From Nocardia neocaledoniensis (GTDB lineage: Bacteria; Actinomycetota; Actinomycetes; Mycobacteriales; Mycobacteriaceae), in the NCBI RefSeq assembly GCF_003182135.1, contig NZ_QGTL01000017.1, forward strand, positions 1 to 64,000: a stretch of DNA of 64,000 nucleotides, read 5' to 3'. Of this stretch, positions 8,098 through 16,654 are shown one piece after another. The position numbers were made by a program, and so were the translations under genes. The notes beneath the pieces were generated by a model, which saw only the letters and a program-made list of their open reading frames with translations, made no database searches and was not told the origin of the DNA. The stretch's first letter is position 1. The number at the start of each line of letters is the position of its first letter.

Positions 8098-9273
8098 TCA
8101 GTTCGGGTGGACGAGGGCGCCGCCACGCCACACCTGACTGATCAGCGGCACACCGGGACGGTAGGCGAGGTGCAGGTGCGAGGGCGCGTCGAGCGCGACC
8201 GCGTCGGCGCGCGCGCCGGGGGTGAGCGCGCCGACATCGGTGCGGCGCAGGGCGCGCGCGCCACCGGCGGTCGCGGCCCACACCGCTTCGTCGGGCGTCA
8301 TGTGCATCTCCCGCACCGCGAGGGCGATGCAGAACGGCAGGCTCGTGGTGTAGCTGGTGCCCGGATTGCAGTCGGCGCCCAGCGCCACGGTGACCCCGGC
8401 GTCGAGTAGGGCCCTGGCCCCCGGATAGCTGTTGCGGGTGGAGAAGTCGGCGCCGGGCAGCAGGGTGGCCACCGTGTCACCGCCGGCGAGGGCGTCGAGA
8501 TCGGCGTGGTCGATGTGGACGACGTGATCCACCGAGGCCGCGCCCAGCTCCACCGCCAGCCGCACGCCGGGACCCTGGTGCAGCTGATTGCCGTGCACGC
8601 GCGGCACCAGCCCGTGCGCGATCCCGGCCGAGAGCACGGCATGGGCTTGGTCGCGATCGAAGGCGCCTTGTTCGCAGAACACATCGATCCAGCGCGCGTG
8701 TGGCGCGCAGCGCGGGATCATCTCGTCGACGACCATCCGCACGTACTCGTCGGCGCGACCGGCGTACTCCGGCGGCGGCACGTGCGCGGCGAGCAGGGTC
8801 ACCTCGTCGGTGTACCGGCCCGCGATCCGCACGCTGCGCAACTCGTCCTCCACGGTCTGGCCGTAACCGCTCTTGCACTCGACCGTCGTGCTGCCCGCCC
8901 GCACCGATTCGTCCAGCAGCCGCCGCACATTCGCGGCGAGCTCGTCGTCGGTGGCCGCCCTGGTCGCCGCGATGGTGGTGCGGATGCCGCCGGCGCCGTA
9001 GGGGCGCCCGGCCATCCTGGCCGCGAACTCCTCGGCCCGGTCCCCGGCGAAGACCAGATGCGCGTGCGATTCGACGAAGCCGGGCAGCAGCGCGCGGCCA
9101 CCGAGATCGACGCCGGTGTCGGCGGCGGGCGCGTCGGCGCTGTCGCCGACCCACACGACGTTCGCGTCCTCGAAGACGACGGCGGCGTCGTGCCGGATGC
9201 CCAGCGGTCCGTCGCCGAGGGCGGGATCGTTGGTGACCAGGGTGCCGATGGCGGTCAGTGCGGTGGTTGGCAC
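8098..9273 (-). CDS. hutI: Imidazolonepropionase
   Basis: The enzyme converts 4-imidazolone-5-propionate to N-formimidoyl-L-glutamate, the third step of histidine degradation. The 391-residue protein is a metal-dependent amidohydrolase with the metal motif HAH (His70, His72) in LLPGFVESHAHLVFAGDR, the family segment VECKSGYG, the internal HGNQLH (from His227) and ALGADCNPGTS near the C-terminus. The start is GTG at 9273, supported by AGGAGG 8 nt upstream (9287-9282), which overlaps the stop codon of the permease gene. It lies between permease and hutG in one operon. Confidence 0.95.
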   Translation of the reverse strand: MPTTALTAIGTLVTNDPALGDGPLGIRHDAAVVFEDANVVWVGDSADAPAADTGVDLGGRALLPGFVESHAHLVFAGDRAEEFAARMAGRPYGAGGIRTTIAATRAATDDELAANVRRLLDESVRAGSTTVECKSGYGQTVEDELRSVRIAGRYTDEVTLLAAHVPPPEYAGRADEYVRMVVDEMIPRCAPHARWIDVFCEQGAFDRDQAHAVLSAGIAHGLVPRVHGNQLHQGPGVRLAVELGAASVDHVVHIDHADLDALAGGDTVATLLPGADFSTRNSYPGARALLDAGVTVALGADCNPGTSYTTSLPFCIALAVREMHMTPDEAVWAATAGGARALRRTDVGALTPGARADAVALDAPSHLHLAYRPGVPLISQVWRGGALVHPN

Positions 9274-9285
9274 TGCGATGTCCTC

Positions 9286-10722
9286 CTAGACGCGGGCGTC
9301 GACCATGTCGGTGTGGGCGGGGTAGATCATCCGGTCGGGCGGGTTGGCGGTGCGCCGCGCGACCGGGTAGTAGATCGCGCCGGTGAACACGATGCCCACG
9401 ATCCACGAGATGTCGGCGCCGCCGAGCAATTCGGTGACCGGACCGGTGTAGAGCTTCTGCGCGAGGAACGGGATCTGCGCCAGCACACCCAGCGCGTAAC
9501 AGACCAGCGCGGGCACGTTCCAGGCGCCGTAGCGCCCGTGCGGATCGTAGAGCGCGGGCAGGTCGACCCGTTCCTTCGAGATCAGGTAGTAGTCGATCAG
9601 ATTGATCGCGCTCCACGGCGTGAACACCATGAGCAGCACCAGCACGAAGTTCTTGAAGTTGTCGAGGAAGTCGGCGCTCGCGGCGATCGCGATCACCATC
9701 GACACCCCGACGAAGCCGACGATGTAGAGGGCCCTGGCCCGGGTGGAGATCTGCGAGCGGCCGTCGAAGGCGGTGACGGTGGTCAGGATCGACATGAACC
9801 CGCCGTAGGCGTTGAGCACGTTCACCGTCAGCTTGCCCACCACGATCACCAGGTACACGCAGAACGCGAGCACCGCGGGCCCGGCCAGCGTGCCGAGGAA
9901 GCCGACCTGGTCGGCGAGGAAGGTCTTGCCCGCCACCGCGGCCACCAGCGCGCCGAAGGTCATGGCCCACTGCGAGCCGAGGACGCTGCCGAGGAACGTC
10001 GACCAGAAGGTGGTGCGCTCGCTGGTGCTGCGCGGCAGGTAGCGCGAATAGTCGGCGACGTACGGCCCGAAGGTGAGCTGCCAGCCCGCGCCCAGCGAGA
10101 CCGCCAGCAGGAACGTCGTCACGTCGAAGCCGATCACGCCGACGAAATCCGCCACCGGGTACTCGGCGAACAACCGGACCGTCAGGTACGTGAATCCGAT
10201 GATCCCGACGACGGTGGCCACCCGCCCGACGACGTGGATCAACCGATACCCGGTGACGGCGACGAAGGCGGTGAGCGCGCCGAAGATCAGGATGCCGATC
10301 ACCGGATCGTCCACGTGCAGCATGTTGTTCACCGCCTGCCCGGCCAGCACCGTGCCGGTCGCGGCGAAGCCGAGATACATCAGGATCACCAGCACCAGCG
10401 GCACGACCGCGCCCTTGACGCCGAACTGCGCCCGGCTCGAGATCATCTGCGGCAGACCCATGCGCGGGCCCTGCGCCGAGTGCAGCGCCATCACCGCGCC
10501 ACCGAAGACGTTGCCGAGCAGCAGGCCGATGATCGCCCACAGCGCGTCGGCGCCGAACACGACCGCGAGCGCGCCGTCGACGACGGCGGTGATCTGCATG
10601 TTCGCGCCGAACCAGAGCGTGAACTGACTGCGCGGCGTGCCGTGCCGCTCGCTGTCGGGCACGACGTCGATGGTGCGTCGTTCGGGGACGAGGAGGTCCT
10701 CGGTGCTGCCGGTGGTGGTCAT
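9286..10722 (-). CDS. NCS1-family permease (CodB-like), hut-associated
   Basis: This 478-residue, roughly twelve-helix membrane protein belongs to the nucleobase:cation symporter-1 family, with characteristic segments in helix 1 (FGANMQITAVVDGALAVVFG) and helices 6-7 (FGPYVADYSRYLP, then GSQWAMTFGAL). It is the first gene of an operon with hutI and hutG under a HutC-type promoter, so it probably imports histidine, urocanate or a related imidazole rather than a pyrimidine. That substrate assignment rests on context only. A second permease of another family (APC) sits in the divergent hutH operon. Confidence 0.85.
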   Translation of the reverse strand: MTTTGSTEDLLVPERRTIDVVPDSERHGTPRSQFTLWFGANMQITAVVDGALAVVFGADALWAIIGLLLGNVFGGAVMALHSAQGPRMGLPQMISSRAQFGVKGAVVPLVLVILMYLGFAATGTVLAGQAVNNMLHVDDPVIGILIFGALTAFVAVTGYRLIHVVGRVATVVGIIGFTYLTVRLFAEYPVADFVGVIGFDVTTFLLAVSLGAGWQLTFGPYVADYSRYLPRSTSERTTFWSTFLGSVLGSQWAMTFGALVAAVAGKTFLADQVGFLGTLAGPAVLAFCVYLVIVVGKLTVNVLNAYGGFMSILTTVTAFDGRSQISTRARALYIVGFVGVSMVIAIAASADFLDNFKNFVLVLLMVFTPWSAINLIDYYLISKERVDLPALYDPHGRYGAWNVPALVCYALGVLAQIPFLAQKLYTGPVTELLGGADISWIVGIVFTGAIYYPVARRTANPPDRMIYPAHTDMVDARV

Positions 10723-10781
10723 GGCGGCCTGTCTTTCTGCGAGACGCGTGACCGGGCATGTGCGCTAGGTCACGTCCGATA

Positions 10782-10811
10782 TGTATATGCCTGTATAGAC
10801 AGGTTCGTCAA
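10782..10811 (-). promoter_or_regulatory. HutC-type promoter/operator for the permease-hutI-hutG operon
   Basis: Reading leftwards there is a -35 TTGACG (10811-10806), an 18-bp spacer and a -10 TATACA (10787-10782). The imperfect palindrome CTGTATAGACAG (10791-10802 on the + strand) lies inside the spacer, 3 bp from each hexamer. A repressor bound there would block RNA polymerase. The architecture is the mirror image of the divergent promoter 30 bp away. Confidence 0.7.
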
Positions 10812-10841
10812 GCGTTAGGCTGCCGCCCGACGTCGAGCGCG

Positions 10842-10871
10842 TTGACAAGGCTGTATATACAGGTTTATACA
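10842..10871 (+). promoter_or_regulatory. HutC-type promoter/operator for the APC permease-hutH operon
   Basis: A -35 TTGACA (10842-10847) and a -10 TATACA (10866-10871) are separated by 18 bp. The perfect 12-bp palindrome CTGTATATACAG (10851-10862) fills the spacer, 3 bp from each hexamer. The same core, CTGTATATACAA, recurs upstream of hutU at 19982-19993. HutC repressors of the GntR family are known to bind CTTGTATATACAAG-like sites, and a HutC-like gene is at 20065. Confidence 0.78.
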
Positions 10872-10956
10872 TGTACGGTCGTTGTGACCGGCCCCACAGG
10901 GTGATCCGTCGAGTGATCACACCCGCCGTGCGCCTTTCCGATCCCGGGAGAATGGT

Positions 10957-12396
10957 TTGAACAAACCCGTCGCTGTGCTGACGCGGGGACTCACCGCGCG
11001 CCACATCCGTTTCATCGCGCTCGGCTCCGCCATCGGCACCGGCCTGTTCTACGGCTCCGCGGAAGCGATCCACCGGGCAGGCCCTTCGGTCCTGCTGGCC
11101 TATCTGATCGGCGGCGCCGCGATCTACCTCGTGCTGCGCGCGCTGGGGGAGATGGCGGTGAGCAATCCCGTGGCCGGCTCGTTCGGCGAGTACGCCAGCA
11201 AGCATCTCGGCCCGCTGGCCGGATTCATGACCGGCTGGACCTACACCTTCGAGATGCTCATCGTCTGCCTGGCCGATGTCACCGCGTTCGGCGTGTACAT
11301 GGGCTTCTGGTTCCCGGACGTGCCCCGCTGGATCTGGGTGCTGTCGATCATCTTCTTCATCGGCGCGATCAACCTGCTCAGCGTGAAGGTCTTCGGCGAG
11401 GTCGAGTTCTGGTTCAGCCTGGTCAAGATCGTGGCCATCCTCGCGATGATCGCCGGCGGCATCGCCGTGCTGATCTTCGGCTTCGGCCTGCACGACACGG
11501 CGACCGGCGTGACGAACCTGTGGTCGGACGGCGGCTTCTTCCCGACCGGTTTCGGCGGCTTCGTCGCCTGCTTCGCCATCGTGATGTTCGCCTTCGGCGG
11601 CACCGAGATCATCGGCATCACCGCGGGCGAGGCCGAGGACCCGCAGCGCACCATCCCGCGCGCCATCAACACGGTGCCGGTCCGGATCATCCTGTTCTAC
11701 GTGCTCACGCTCGCGGTGATCATGGCGATCAACCCGTGGCAGACGATCGGCGACGAAGGCAGCCCGTTCGTGCAGATCTTCCAGAGTCTGGGCCTCGGTC
11801 CCGCCGCGGCGGTGCTGAACGTCGTGGTGATCACCGCGGCGCTGTCGGCCATCAACAGTGACATCTTCGGTGCGGGGCGGATGATGTACGGCATGGCCCA
11901 GCGTGGTCAGGCGCCCGCGGTGATGCGGCGGGTCTCGCGCAACGGCGTGCCCTGGATGACGGTCGTCATCATGACCGTCACCCTGCTGGTCGGTGTGCTG
12001 CTCAACTACCTCATCCCGGACCGGGTGTTCCTGGTGATCGCCTCGATCGCCACCTTCGCGACCATCTTCGTCTGGCTGATGATCCTGTTCTCGCAGTACC
12101 GCTCGCGGCGCCGGATGTCGGCCGAGCAGGTCGCGGCGCTGAAGTTCCCGGTGCCGCTGTGGCCCTACGGGCAGCTGGTCACCATCGCGTTCCTGATCTT
12201 CGTGATCGCGGTGATCGCCTTCGACGCCGACAGCCGGGTCGCGCTGGTCGTCGGCGCGGTGTGGCTGGCGCTGCTGTGCCTGGCGTTCCGCCTCTGGGTG
12301 CGCCCGGTTCCGGCCGCGCCCGAACCGGTGCCCGTCCCGGTAGACGACGGAAAAGTTTTGTCCCCCAGTGTTGTTCGGAATGGAGAAGCGCAGTGA
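10957..12396 (+). CDS. APC-family amino acid permease, probable histidine importer
   Basis: This 479-residue protein has about twelve transmembrane helices and APC/AAT-family features: the helix 1 motif IALGSAIGTGLFYGS, EYASKHLGPLAGFMTGWTY, and FAFGGTEIIGITAGEAEDPQRTIPRAI in the helix 6 region. It resembles proline/histidine/aromatic permeases of the ProY/HisP type. The start appears to be TTG at 10957, with GGGAG six bases upstream; no in-frame ATG lies close by. Its stop overlaps the hutH GTG start (GTGA), so the two are translationally coupled. Histidine as substrate is inferred from this coupling. Confidence 0.88.
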   Translation: MNKPVAVLTRGLTARHIRFIALGSAIGTGLFYGSAEAIHRAGPSVLLAYLIGGAAIYLVLRALGEMAVSNPVAGSFGEYASKHLGPLAGFMTGWTYTFEMLIVCLADVTAFGVYMGFWFPDVPRWIWVLSIIFFIGAINLLSVKVFGEVEFWFSLVKIVAILAMIAGGIAVLIFGFGLHDTATGVTNLWSDGGFFPTGFGGFVACFAIVMFAFGGTEIIGITAGEAEDPQRTIPRAINTVPVRIILFYVLTLAVIMAINPWQTIGDEGSPFVQIFQSLGLGPAAAVLNVVVITAALSAINSDIFGAGRMMYGMAQRGQAPAVMRRVSRNGVPWMTVVIMTVTLLVGVLLNYLIPDRVFLVIASIATFATIFVWLMILFSQYRSRRRMSAEQVAALKFPVPLWPYGQLVTIAFLIFVIAVIAFDADSRVALVVGAVWLALLCLAFRLWVRPVPAAPEPVPVPVDDGKVLSPSVVRNGEAQ

Positions 12397-13958
12397 GCAT
12401 CGACTCGGATCTGACCGCGGTGGCCCCGGTCGTCGTCGGCACCGGCGCGGTGTCGCCCGGTGATGTGGTGCGGGTGGCCAGGGACGGCGCCGCGGTGTCG
12501 CTGTCGGCGGAGGCACTCGCCGCCATCGGGGACAGCCGCAGGCGCATCGAGGCGCTCGCGGCCGACCCCAAGCCGGTGTACGGCGTGTCCACCGGGTTCG
12601 GCGCGCTGGCTGTGCGCCACATCCCGCTCGAGCTGCGCAAGCAGTTGCAGCGCAGCCTGGTGCGCTCGCACGCGGCGGGCTCGGGCGCCGAGGTGGAGCG
12701 CGAGGTCGTCCGTGCGCTCATGCTGCTGCGCCTGTCGACGCTGGCCACCGGCCGCACCGGCGTGCGCCCGGTCGTCGCCGAGACCTACGCGGCGCTGCTC
12801 TCGGCCGGCATCACGCCGGTGGTCTACGAGTACGGCAGCCTCGGCTGTTCCGGCGACCTCGCGCCGCTGGCGCACGTCGCGCTGGCCGTGCTCGGCGAGG
12901 GCACGGTGCGTGACGCCGACGGCGAGCTGATGCCCGCCGCCCAGGCGCTGGCCGCCGCGGGCATCACGCCGGTCGAGCTCGAGGAGAAGGAGGGCCTCGC
13001 GCTGATCAACGGCACCGACGGCATGCTCGGCATGCTCGTGCTCGCCTGCCACGACCTGCGCGCGCTGCTGCGCCTGGCCGACATCACCGCGGCCATGAGC
13101 GTCGAGGGCCTGCTGGGCACCGACAAGGTCTTCGCCGCCGACCTGCAGGCCCTGCGGCCACAGCCCGGCCAGGCCGTCGCCGCCGCGAACATGACCCGCC
13201 TGCTCGCCGATTCCGCGATCGTGGCCAGCCACGCGACGCCGGACTGCACCGTGGTACAGGACGCCTATTCGCTGCGCTGCGCGCCGCAGGTGGCCGGTGG
13301 CGCCCGCGACACCCTCGCCCACGCCGAACGCGTGGCCGGCTTCGAATTGGCCAGTGCCGTCGACAATCCCGTGGTCACCCTCGACGGGCGCGTGGAGTCC
13401 AACGGCAACTTCCACGGCGCCCCGGTGGCCTATGTCCTGGACTTCCTCGCGATCGTCGTCGCCGATGTCGCCGGCATCAGCGAACGGCGCACCGACCGTT
13501 TCCTGGACAAGGCCCGCAACCACGGGCTGCCGCCGTTCCTGGCCGACGATCCCGGTGTCGACAGCGGCCACATGATCGCCCAGTACACCCAGGCCGCGAT
13601 CGTCTCCGAGCTCAAGCGGCTCGCCGCGCCCGCCTCGGTCGACTCCATCCCGTCCTCGGCGATGCAGGAGGACCACGTCTCCATGGGATGGTCCGCCGCC
13701 CGCAAACTCCGCCGCGCCATCGACGGCCTGACCAGGGTGCTCGCCATCGAGGCCCTCACCGCGGCCCGCGCGCTGGACCTGCGCGCCCCGCTCACTCCGG
13801 CACCGGCCACCGCGGCGGTGCGCGAGACCCTGCGCACCCGGGTCCCCGGCCCAGGCACCGACCGCTATCTCGCCCCCGAGATCGAGGCCGCCGTCGAGCT
13901 CGCCGCCTCCGGCGCCCTGCTCGCCGCGGCCGAATCGGTCACCGGCCCCCTCGGCTGA
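12393..13958 (+). CDS. hutH: Histidine ammonia-lyase
   Basis: The enzyme removes ammonia from L-histidine to give trans-urocanate, the first step of histidine use. The 521-residue protein has the catalytic loop YGVSTGFG (residues 63-70) and the MIO-forming segment GSLGCSGDLAPLA, where Cys152-Ser153-Gly154 replaces the more common Ala-Ser-Gly and would cyclise to the electrophilic imidazolinone. NGTDGMLG and QEDHVSMG are further family motifs. The GTG start at 12393 overlaps the permease stop (GTGA). Expression should follow the HutC-type promoter at 10842-10871. Confidence 0.95.
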   Translation: MSIDSDLTAVAPVVVGTGAVSPGDVVRVARDGAAVSLSAEALAAIGDSRRRIEALAADPKPVYGVSTGFGALAVRHIPLELRKQLQRSLVRSHAAGSGAEVEREVVRALMLLRLSTLATGRTGVRPVVAETYAALLSAGITPVVYEYGSLGCSGDLAPLAHVALAVLGEGTVRDADGELMPAAQALAAAGITPVELEEKEGLALINGTDGMLGMLVLACHDLRALLRLADITAAMSVEGLLGTDKVFAADLQALRPQPGQAVAAANMTRLLADSAIVASHATPDCTVVQDAYSLRCAPQVAGGARDTLAHAERVAGFELASAVDNPVVTLDGRVESNGNFHGAPVAYVLDFLAIVVADVAGISERRTDRFLDKARNHGLPPFLADDPGVDSGHMIAQYTQAAIVSELKRLAAPASVDSIPSSAMQEDHVSMGWSAARKLRRAIDGLTRVLAIEALTAARALDLRAPLTPAPATAAVRETLRTRVPGPGTDRYLAPEIEAAVELAASGALLAAAESVTGPLG

Positions 13959-13984
13959 GCCACCCCTCCGACAGGGCCCCGGCG

Positions 13985-14182
13985 AGGTCGTCGGGGGCCC
14001 TGTCCATCATTCGCGGTCTGCTCGCGGCCGGACTCGTCGACGATCTGTACTTGACGATCGTGCCGCGCACGCTCGGCGCCGGCGTGCGCGTCCTGCCCGA
14101 TGAATACGCCTCGAGCTGGCAGCTGGCCACCGCGACCACGTTCCCCGACACCGGCGCGTTGTCGCTGCACTACTACCGATAG
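13985..14182 (+). pseudogene. Remnant of a RibD-C/dihydrofolate-reductase-like domain
   Basis: The frame ending at the TAG at 14180-14182 reads ALSIIRGLLAAGLVDDLYL and then IVPRTLGAGVRVLPD, the C-terminal third of RibD_C/DHFR-like reductase domains (expected pattern GG..li..ll..GLvDel.l...P.llG.G). No start codon or N-terminal part exists, because hutH ends only 26 bp earlier. Just before the fragment, removing one G from GGGGG would read EVVGALSIIRG, which suggests a homopolymer frameshift in the ancestral gene. It is most likely a dead 3' end left by deletion. Confidence 0.55.
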
Positions 14183-14185
14183 CGA

Positions 14186-14761
14186 TCAGCGGCCCCGCAG
14201 GGTGGCGCGGTGCCGGTCGACGGCGGCGGTGACGCGGGGTTCGTCGCCGGTGGCCAGCAGGTCGAGGAGACAGCCGCGCAACACGGCCAGGGCGAGGGTG
14301 CGGTCGGTGACGGCGTCGGCGCTGTCGCCGGCGGGCTGGAAACGGGCGAGCAGGGTCAGCCAGTCGTCGACGGTGGCGCGGGCGAAGCCCGACCAGGGGC
14401 CGTCGGGTTCGACCAGTGAGCGGGCGTAGGCCTCGGACCACAGGCGCAGGAGCGGGCGATGGCCGGGAGCGGCGAGCCAGTGCCAGACCTGGGCGACGGC
14501 GGCCGCGAGGTCGGCGGGCGCGGGCCGGTCGGTCAGTTCGCCGAGGAAGGCGAGTTCGTCGGCGCGTGCGCGCGCGAGCAGTGCCCGGACCAGGCCGTCC
14601 TTGTTGCCGAACAGGAACATCAGCACCCGTGGGCTGGAGCCGATGGCGGCCGCGAGCGGGCGCAGCGAGAGATCGGCGAGCCCGTGTTCGAGCGCGTACC
14701 GGTAGGCGGCCTCGAGCAGTTCGGTCTGCCGAGCGGAGGGGGTTGTCGACGCGAGGGCCAT
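14186..14761 (-). CDS. TetR/AcrR-family transcriptional regulator
   Basis: This 191-residue protein has an N-terminal TetR helix-turn-helix at about residues 10-58 (RQTELLEAAYRYALEHGLADLSLRPLAAAIG..., then FGNKDGLVRALL) and an all-helical ligand-binding domain. It is divergent from a GNAT acetyltransferase, and the 67-bp gap contains a perfect 8-bp inverted repeat typical of a TetR operator, so it probably represses both itself and the acetyltransferase. The ligand is unknown. Confidence 0.9.
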   Translation of the reverse strand: MALASTTPSARQTELLEAAYRYALEHGLADLSLRPLAAAIGSSPRVLMFLFGNKDGLVRALLARARADELAFLGELTDRPAPADLAAAVAQVWHWLAAPGHRPLLRLWSEAYARSLVEPDGPWSGFARATVDDWLTLLARFQPAGDSADAVTDRTLALAVLRGCLLDLLATGDEPRVTAAVDRHRATLRGR

Positions 14762-14778
14762 GCCGGTAGCCTACAGCT

Positions 14779-14798
14779 ACTGAAACACTCGTTTCAGT
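14779..14798. promoter_or_regulatory. TetR-type operator
   Basis: ACTGAAAC-ACTC-GTTTCAGT is a perfect 8-bp inverted repeat with a 4-bp spacer. It lies between the divergent TetR (starts 14761) and GNAT (starts 14829) genes, close to both starts, as expected for an autoregulatory operator. Confidence 0.75.
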
Positions 14799-14828
14799 GA
14801 ATCGGATGTTCGGCAGGCGAGGTGGCTG

Positions 14829-15353
14829 ATGCGCGACGAGACGAGTGTGGTGATCCGCGCGGCCGATCGGCCGGGCGATCTGGGCTGGATCGTGCAGGCC
14901 CACGGGGAGATCTACGCCGAACAGTTCGGCTGGAACACCGATTTCGAGGCGCTGGTGGCCGGCATCGTCGGCGACTACGCGACCCGGCGCGACCCGGCCA
15001 CCGACGCCGCCTGGATCGCCGAGGTCGACGGCGTCCGCGCGGGCTGTGTGCTCTGCGTGCGCGGCGCCGAGCCCGGCGTCGCGGTACTGCGCACGCTGCT
15101 GGTCACCCCGGCCGCCCGCGGCCTCGGGGTCGGCACCGCGCTCGTCGACCGGGTCCTCTCCTTCGCCCGCGCCACCGGCAACACCCGAATCACGTTGTGG
15201 ACCACCGACGCCCAGTCCTCGGCCCACCGCATCTACGAAGCGGCGGGCTTCACCCGAACCACCGACGAGCCCCGCCACAGCTTCGGCCACGCCATCCGCG
15301 GCCAGGACTGGACCCTGGATCTGACCCCGGCCACCACAGTCCGCTGCGGATAG
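14829..15353 (+). CDS. GNAT-family N-acetyltransferase
   Basis: This 174-residue protein has the GNAT acetyl-CoA-binding motif A: LLVTPAARGLGVGTALVDRVLSFA carries the R/Q-x-x-G-x-G/A pattern in RGLGVG. A typical C-terminal segment follows (TTDAQSSAHRIYEAAGF). It would transfer an acetyl group to an amine of unknown identity; the MarR/GNAT-type fold is common in antibiotic or metabolite detoxification. A TetR operator lies in its promoter region. Confidence 0.9.
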   Translation: MRDETSVVIRAADRPGDLGWIVQAHGEIYAEQFGWNTDFEALVAGIVGDYATRRDPATDAAWIAEVDGVRAGCVLCVRGAEPGVAVLRTLLVTPAARGLGVGTALVDRVLSFARATGNTRITLWTTDAQSSAHRIYEAAGFTRTTDEPRHSFGHAIRGQDWTLDLTPATTVRCG

Positions 15354-15678
15354 CCGCTGCTCGTCACGCCCGGAACAGCAGTGTCGTTGGCCGCCACCCC
15401 GGCGTCAACGGGGCGCCGCACTACGCGGAGCCGCGGCGGTCGTGCGCGCGTTCGCCGCCGAGGGTCGTGACACCACGTGGAGGTGGCGGTCGGGCGCGAG
15501 TTCGTCGGCCACGGCGCCCGCAGTGCGGAGGCGGTCGGCGATGATTCGCCACCGGCGGGTTGCCGGGCCGGCACGGCGGTGGCGGCGTGCGTGAGCTCGC
15601 GACCGGCGGACGCCCACTCTGTCGGAGCGGCGGTTCGGCTCATGACTTGCGGGCCGTGAACGCGGCCGGTCGGCTTCG
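15354..15678. other. 325-bp gap with no recognised gene
   Basis: Between the GNAT gene and the 3' end of the MerR gene I find no reading frame with a credible start, ribosome site and family resemblance. The minus strand has open stretches (15405-15617, for example a WRIIADRLRTAGAVADEL segment) that might be a decayed gene, but no family is recognisable and an internal frame change would be needed. Confidence 0.5.
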
Positions 15679-16626
15679 CTACGGTGAGTGGGAATCTGCT
15701 CGTTCGTCCTCGGGCGGGTGGGTCAACGCGCCGTGCACCCAGTGGAGGGCTCGTCCCACGGTGATCCGGTCGCCGAGAAGCAGTGCGGTGCAGTCCCAAT
15801 AGCGGCGCACGCGGTGGTCGGTGTCGGCCGCGTCCCGCACGAGCTGTGCGCGGAAGTGTGGCGAGTCGTGTTCGCCGCGTGCGGCCGCGTGCGAGGCGAC
15901 GAACCGATCGAGCGCGCGGCCGGGCTGGGGCGGCGCTCCCGCGGCAACCAGCGCGACCACTTCCGCCAGGGCCTCGTCGATCTCGGCGTAGAGCGCCGTG
16001 GGGTCGCGCACGAGTTCGGGCCTGCTCCGCCACAGCTGGTGCCGCACCGCGCCGCGCACGGCGGGATCGGCGGCGAGCGCGGCCAGTTCGGCGTAGGCGA
16101 CGACCTCCTCGACCGACGGGTCCACCGGTGGCTCGGGCACATTCCAGCCCACATACGTCTCGACGTGCCCGCGCGGGATCGGCGCGAGGATCCGCCGCCA
16201 GAAGCGCACGAGTTCGCCGTGCACCGCCCGGCCGTCCTGGGCGGCGGCGAGCAGAGCGAGCCGCTCGTCCCGCCGCGCCGGAGCGACCGCGTCGAGCGCC
16301 CGCAGCGAAGCCCGCCGCCAGGCCAGCGCGCGGAATTCGAGGTCGACGCGCGCGCTCTCGGCCGCGACGACCTCCGCCAGCGACCGCTCGCCCCGCACGA
16401 CCTCGGTGATCGACCCCAGCCCGAGCCCCAGCGCCCGCAGCCGCCGGATCAGCCCGAGCCGTTCGGCGGCGCTGTCCGCGTCGAACACCCGATGACCTCC
16501 GGGACTGCGGTGCGCCGCCAGCAGGCCCTCGTCGCAGTAGAACCGGATCGTGCGCACGGCGAACCCGGTGCGGCGCGCCAACTCCCCGATGCCGATCAAC
16601 GCGGCCTCGCCTGTGCTGTCCGTCAC
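15679..16626 (-). CDS. MerR-family transcriptional regulator
   Basis: The 315-residue protein starts with a MerR winged helix-turn-helix (IGIGELARRTGFAVRTIRFY, DEGLL, HRVFD) at about residues 12-80, then a long helical C-terminal region of about 200 residues that may bind a ligand; I cannot assign it to a known effector domain. The start is GTG at 16626, after AAGGGATT. It is divergent from an acyl-carrier-protein gene, and the 68-bp gap holds a MerR-type dyad, so it probably controls that gene. Confidence 0.85.
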   Translation of the reverse strand: MTDSTGEAALIGIGELARRTGFAVRTIRFYCDEGLLAAHRSPGGHRVFDADSAAERLGLIRRLRALGLGLGSITEVVRGERSLAEVVAAESARVDLEFRALAWRRASLRALDAVAPARRDERLALLAAAQDGRAVHGELVRFWRRILAPIPRGHVETYVGWNVPEPPVDPSVEEVVAYAELAALAADPAVRGAVRHQLWRSRPELVRDPTALYAEIDEALAEVVALVAAGAPPQPGRALDRFVASHAAARGEHDSPHFRAQLVRDAADTDHRVRRYWDCTALLLGDRITVGRALHWVHGALTHPPEDERADSHSP

Positions 16627-16638
16627 AATCCCTTGAAC

Positions 16639-16654
16639 CTCCACCCCAGTAGAG
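16639..16654. promoter_or_regulatory. MerR-type operator dyad
   Basis: CTCCACCCCAGTAGAG forms an imperfect dyad (CTCyAC...GTrGAG). It directly follows a TTGAAC (16633-16638) that could be a -35, and a TACCGT (16659-16664) lies 20 bp on, so the dyad sits within an elongated spacer, the arrangement that MerR regulators act on. It serves the carrier-protein gene, the MerR gene, or both. Confidence 0.55.

Noticed and set aside
15405..15646. Possible frameshifted minus-strand gene
   Set aside because: Segments such as WRIIADRLRTAGAVADEL look protein-like, but two frames would have to be joined, no ribosome site is present and no family is recognisable.
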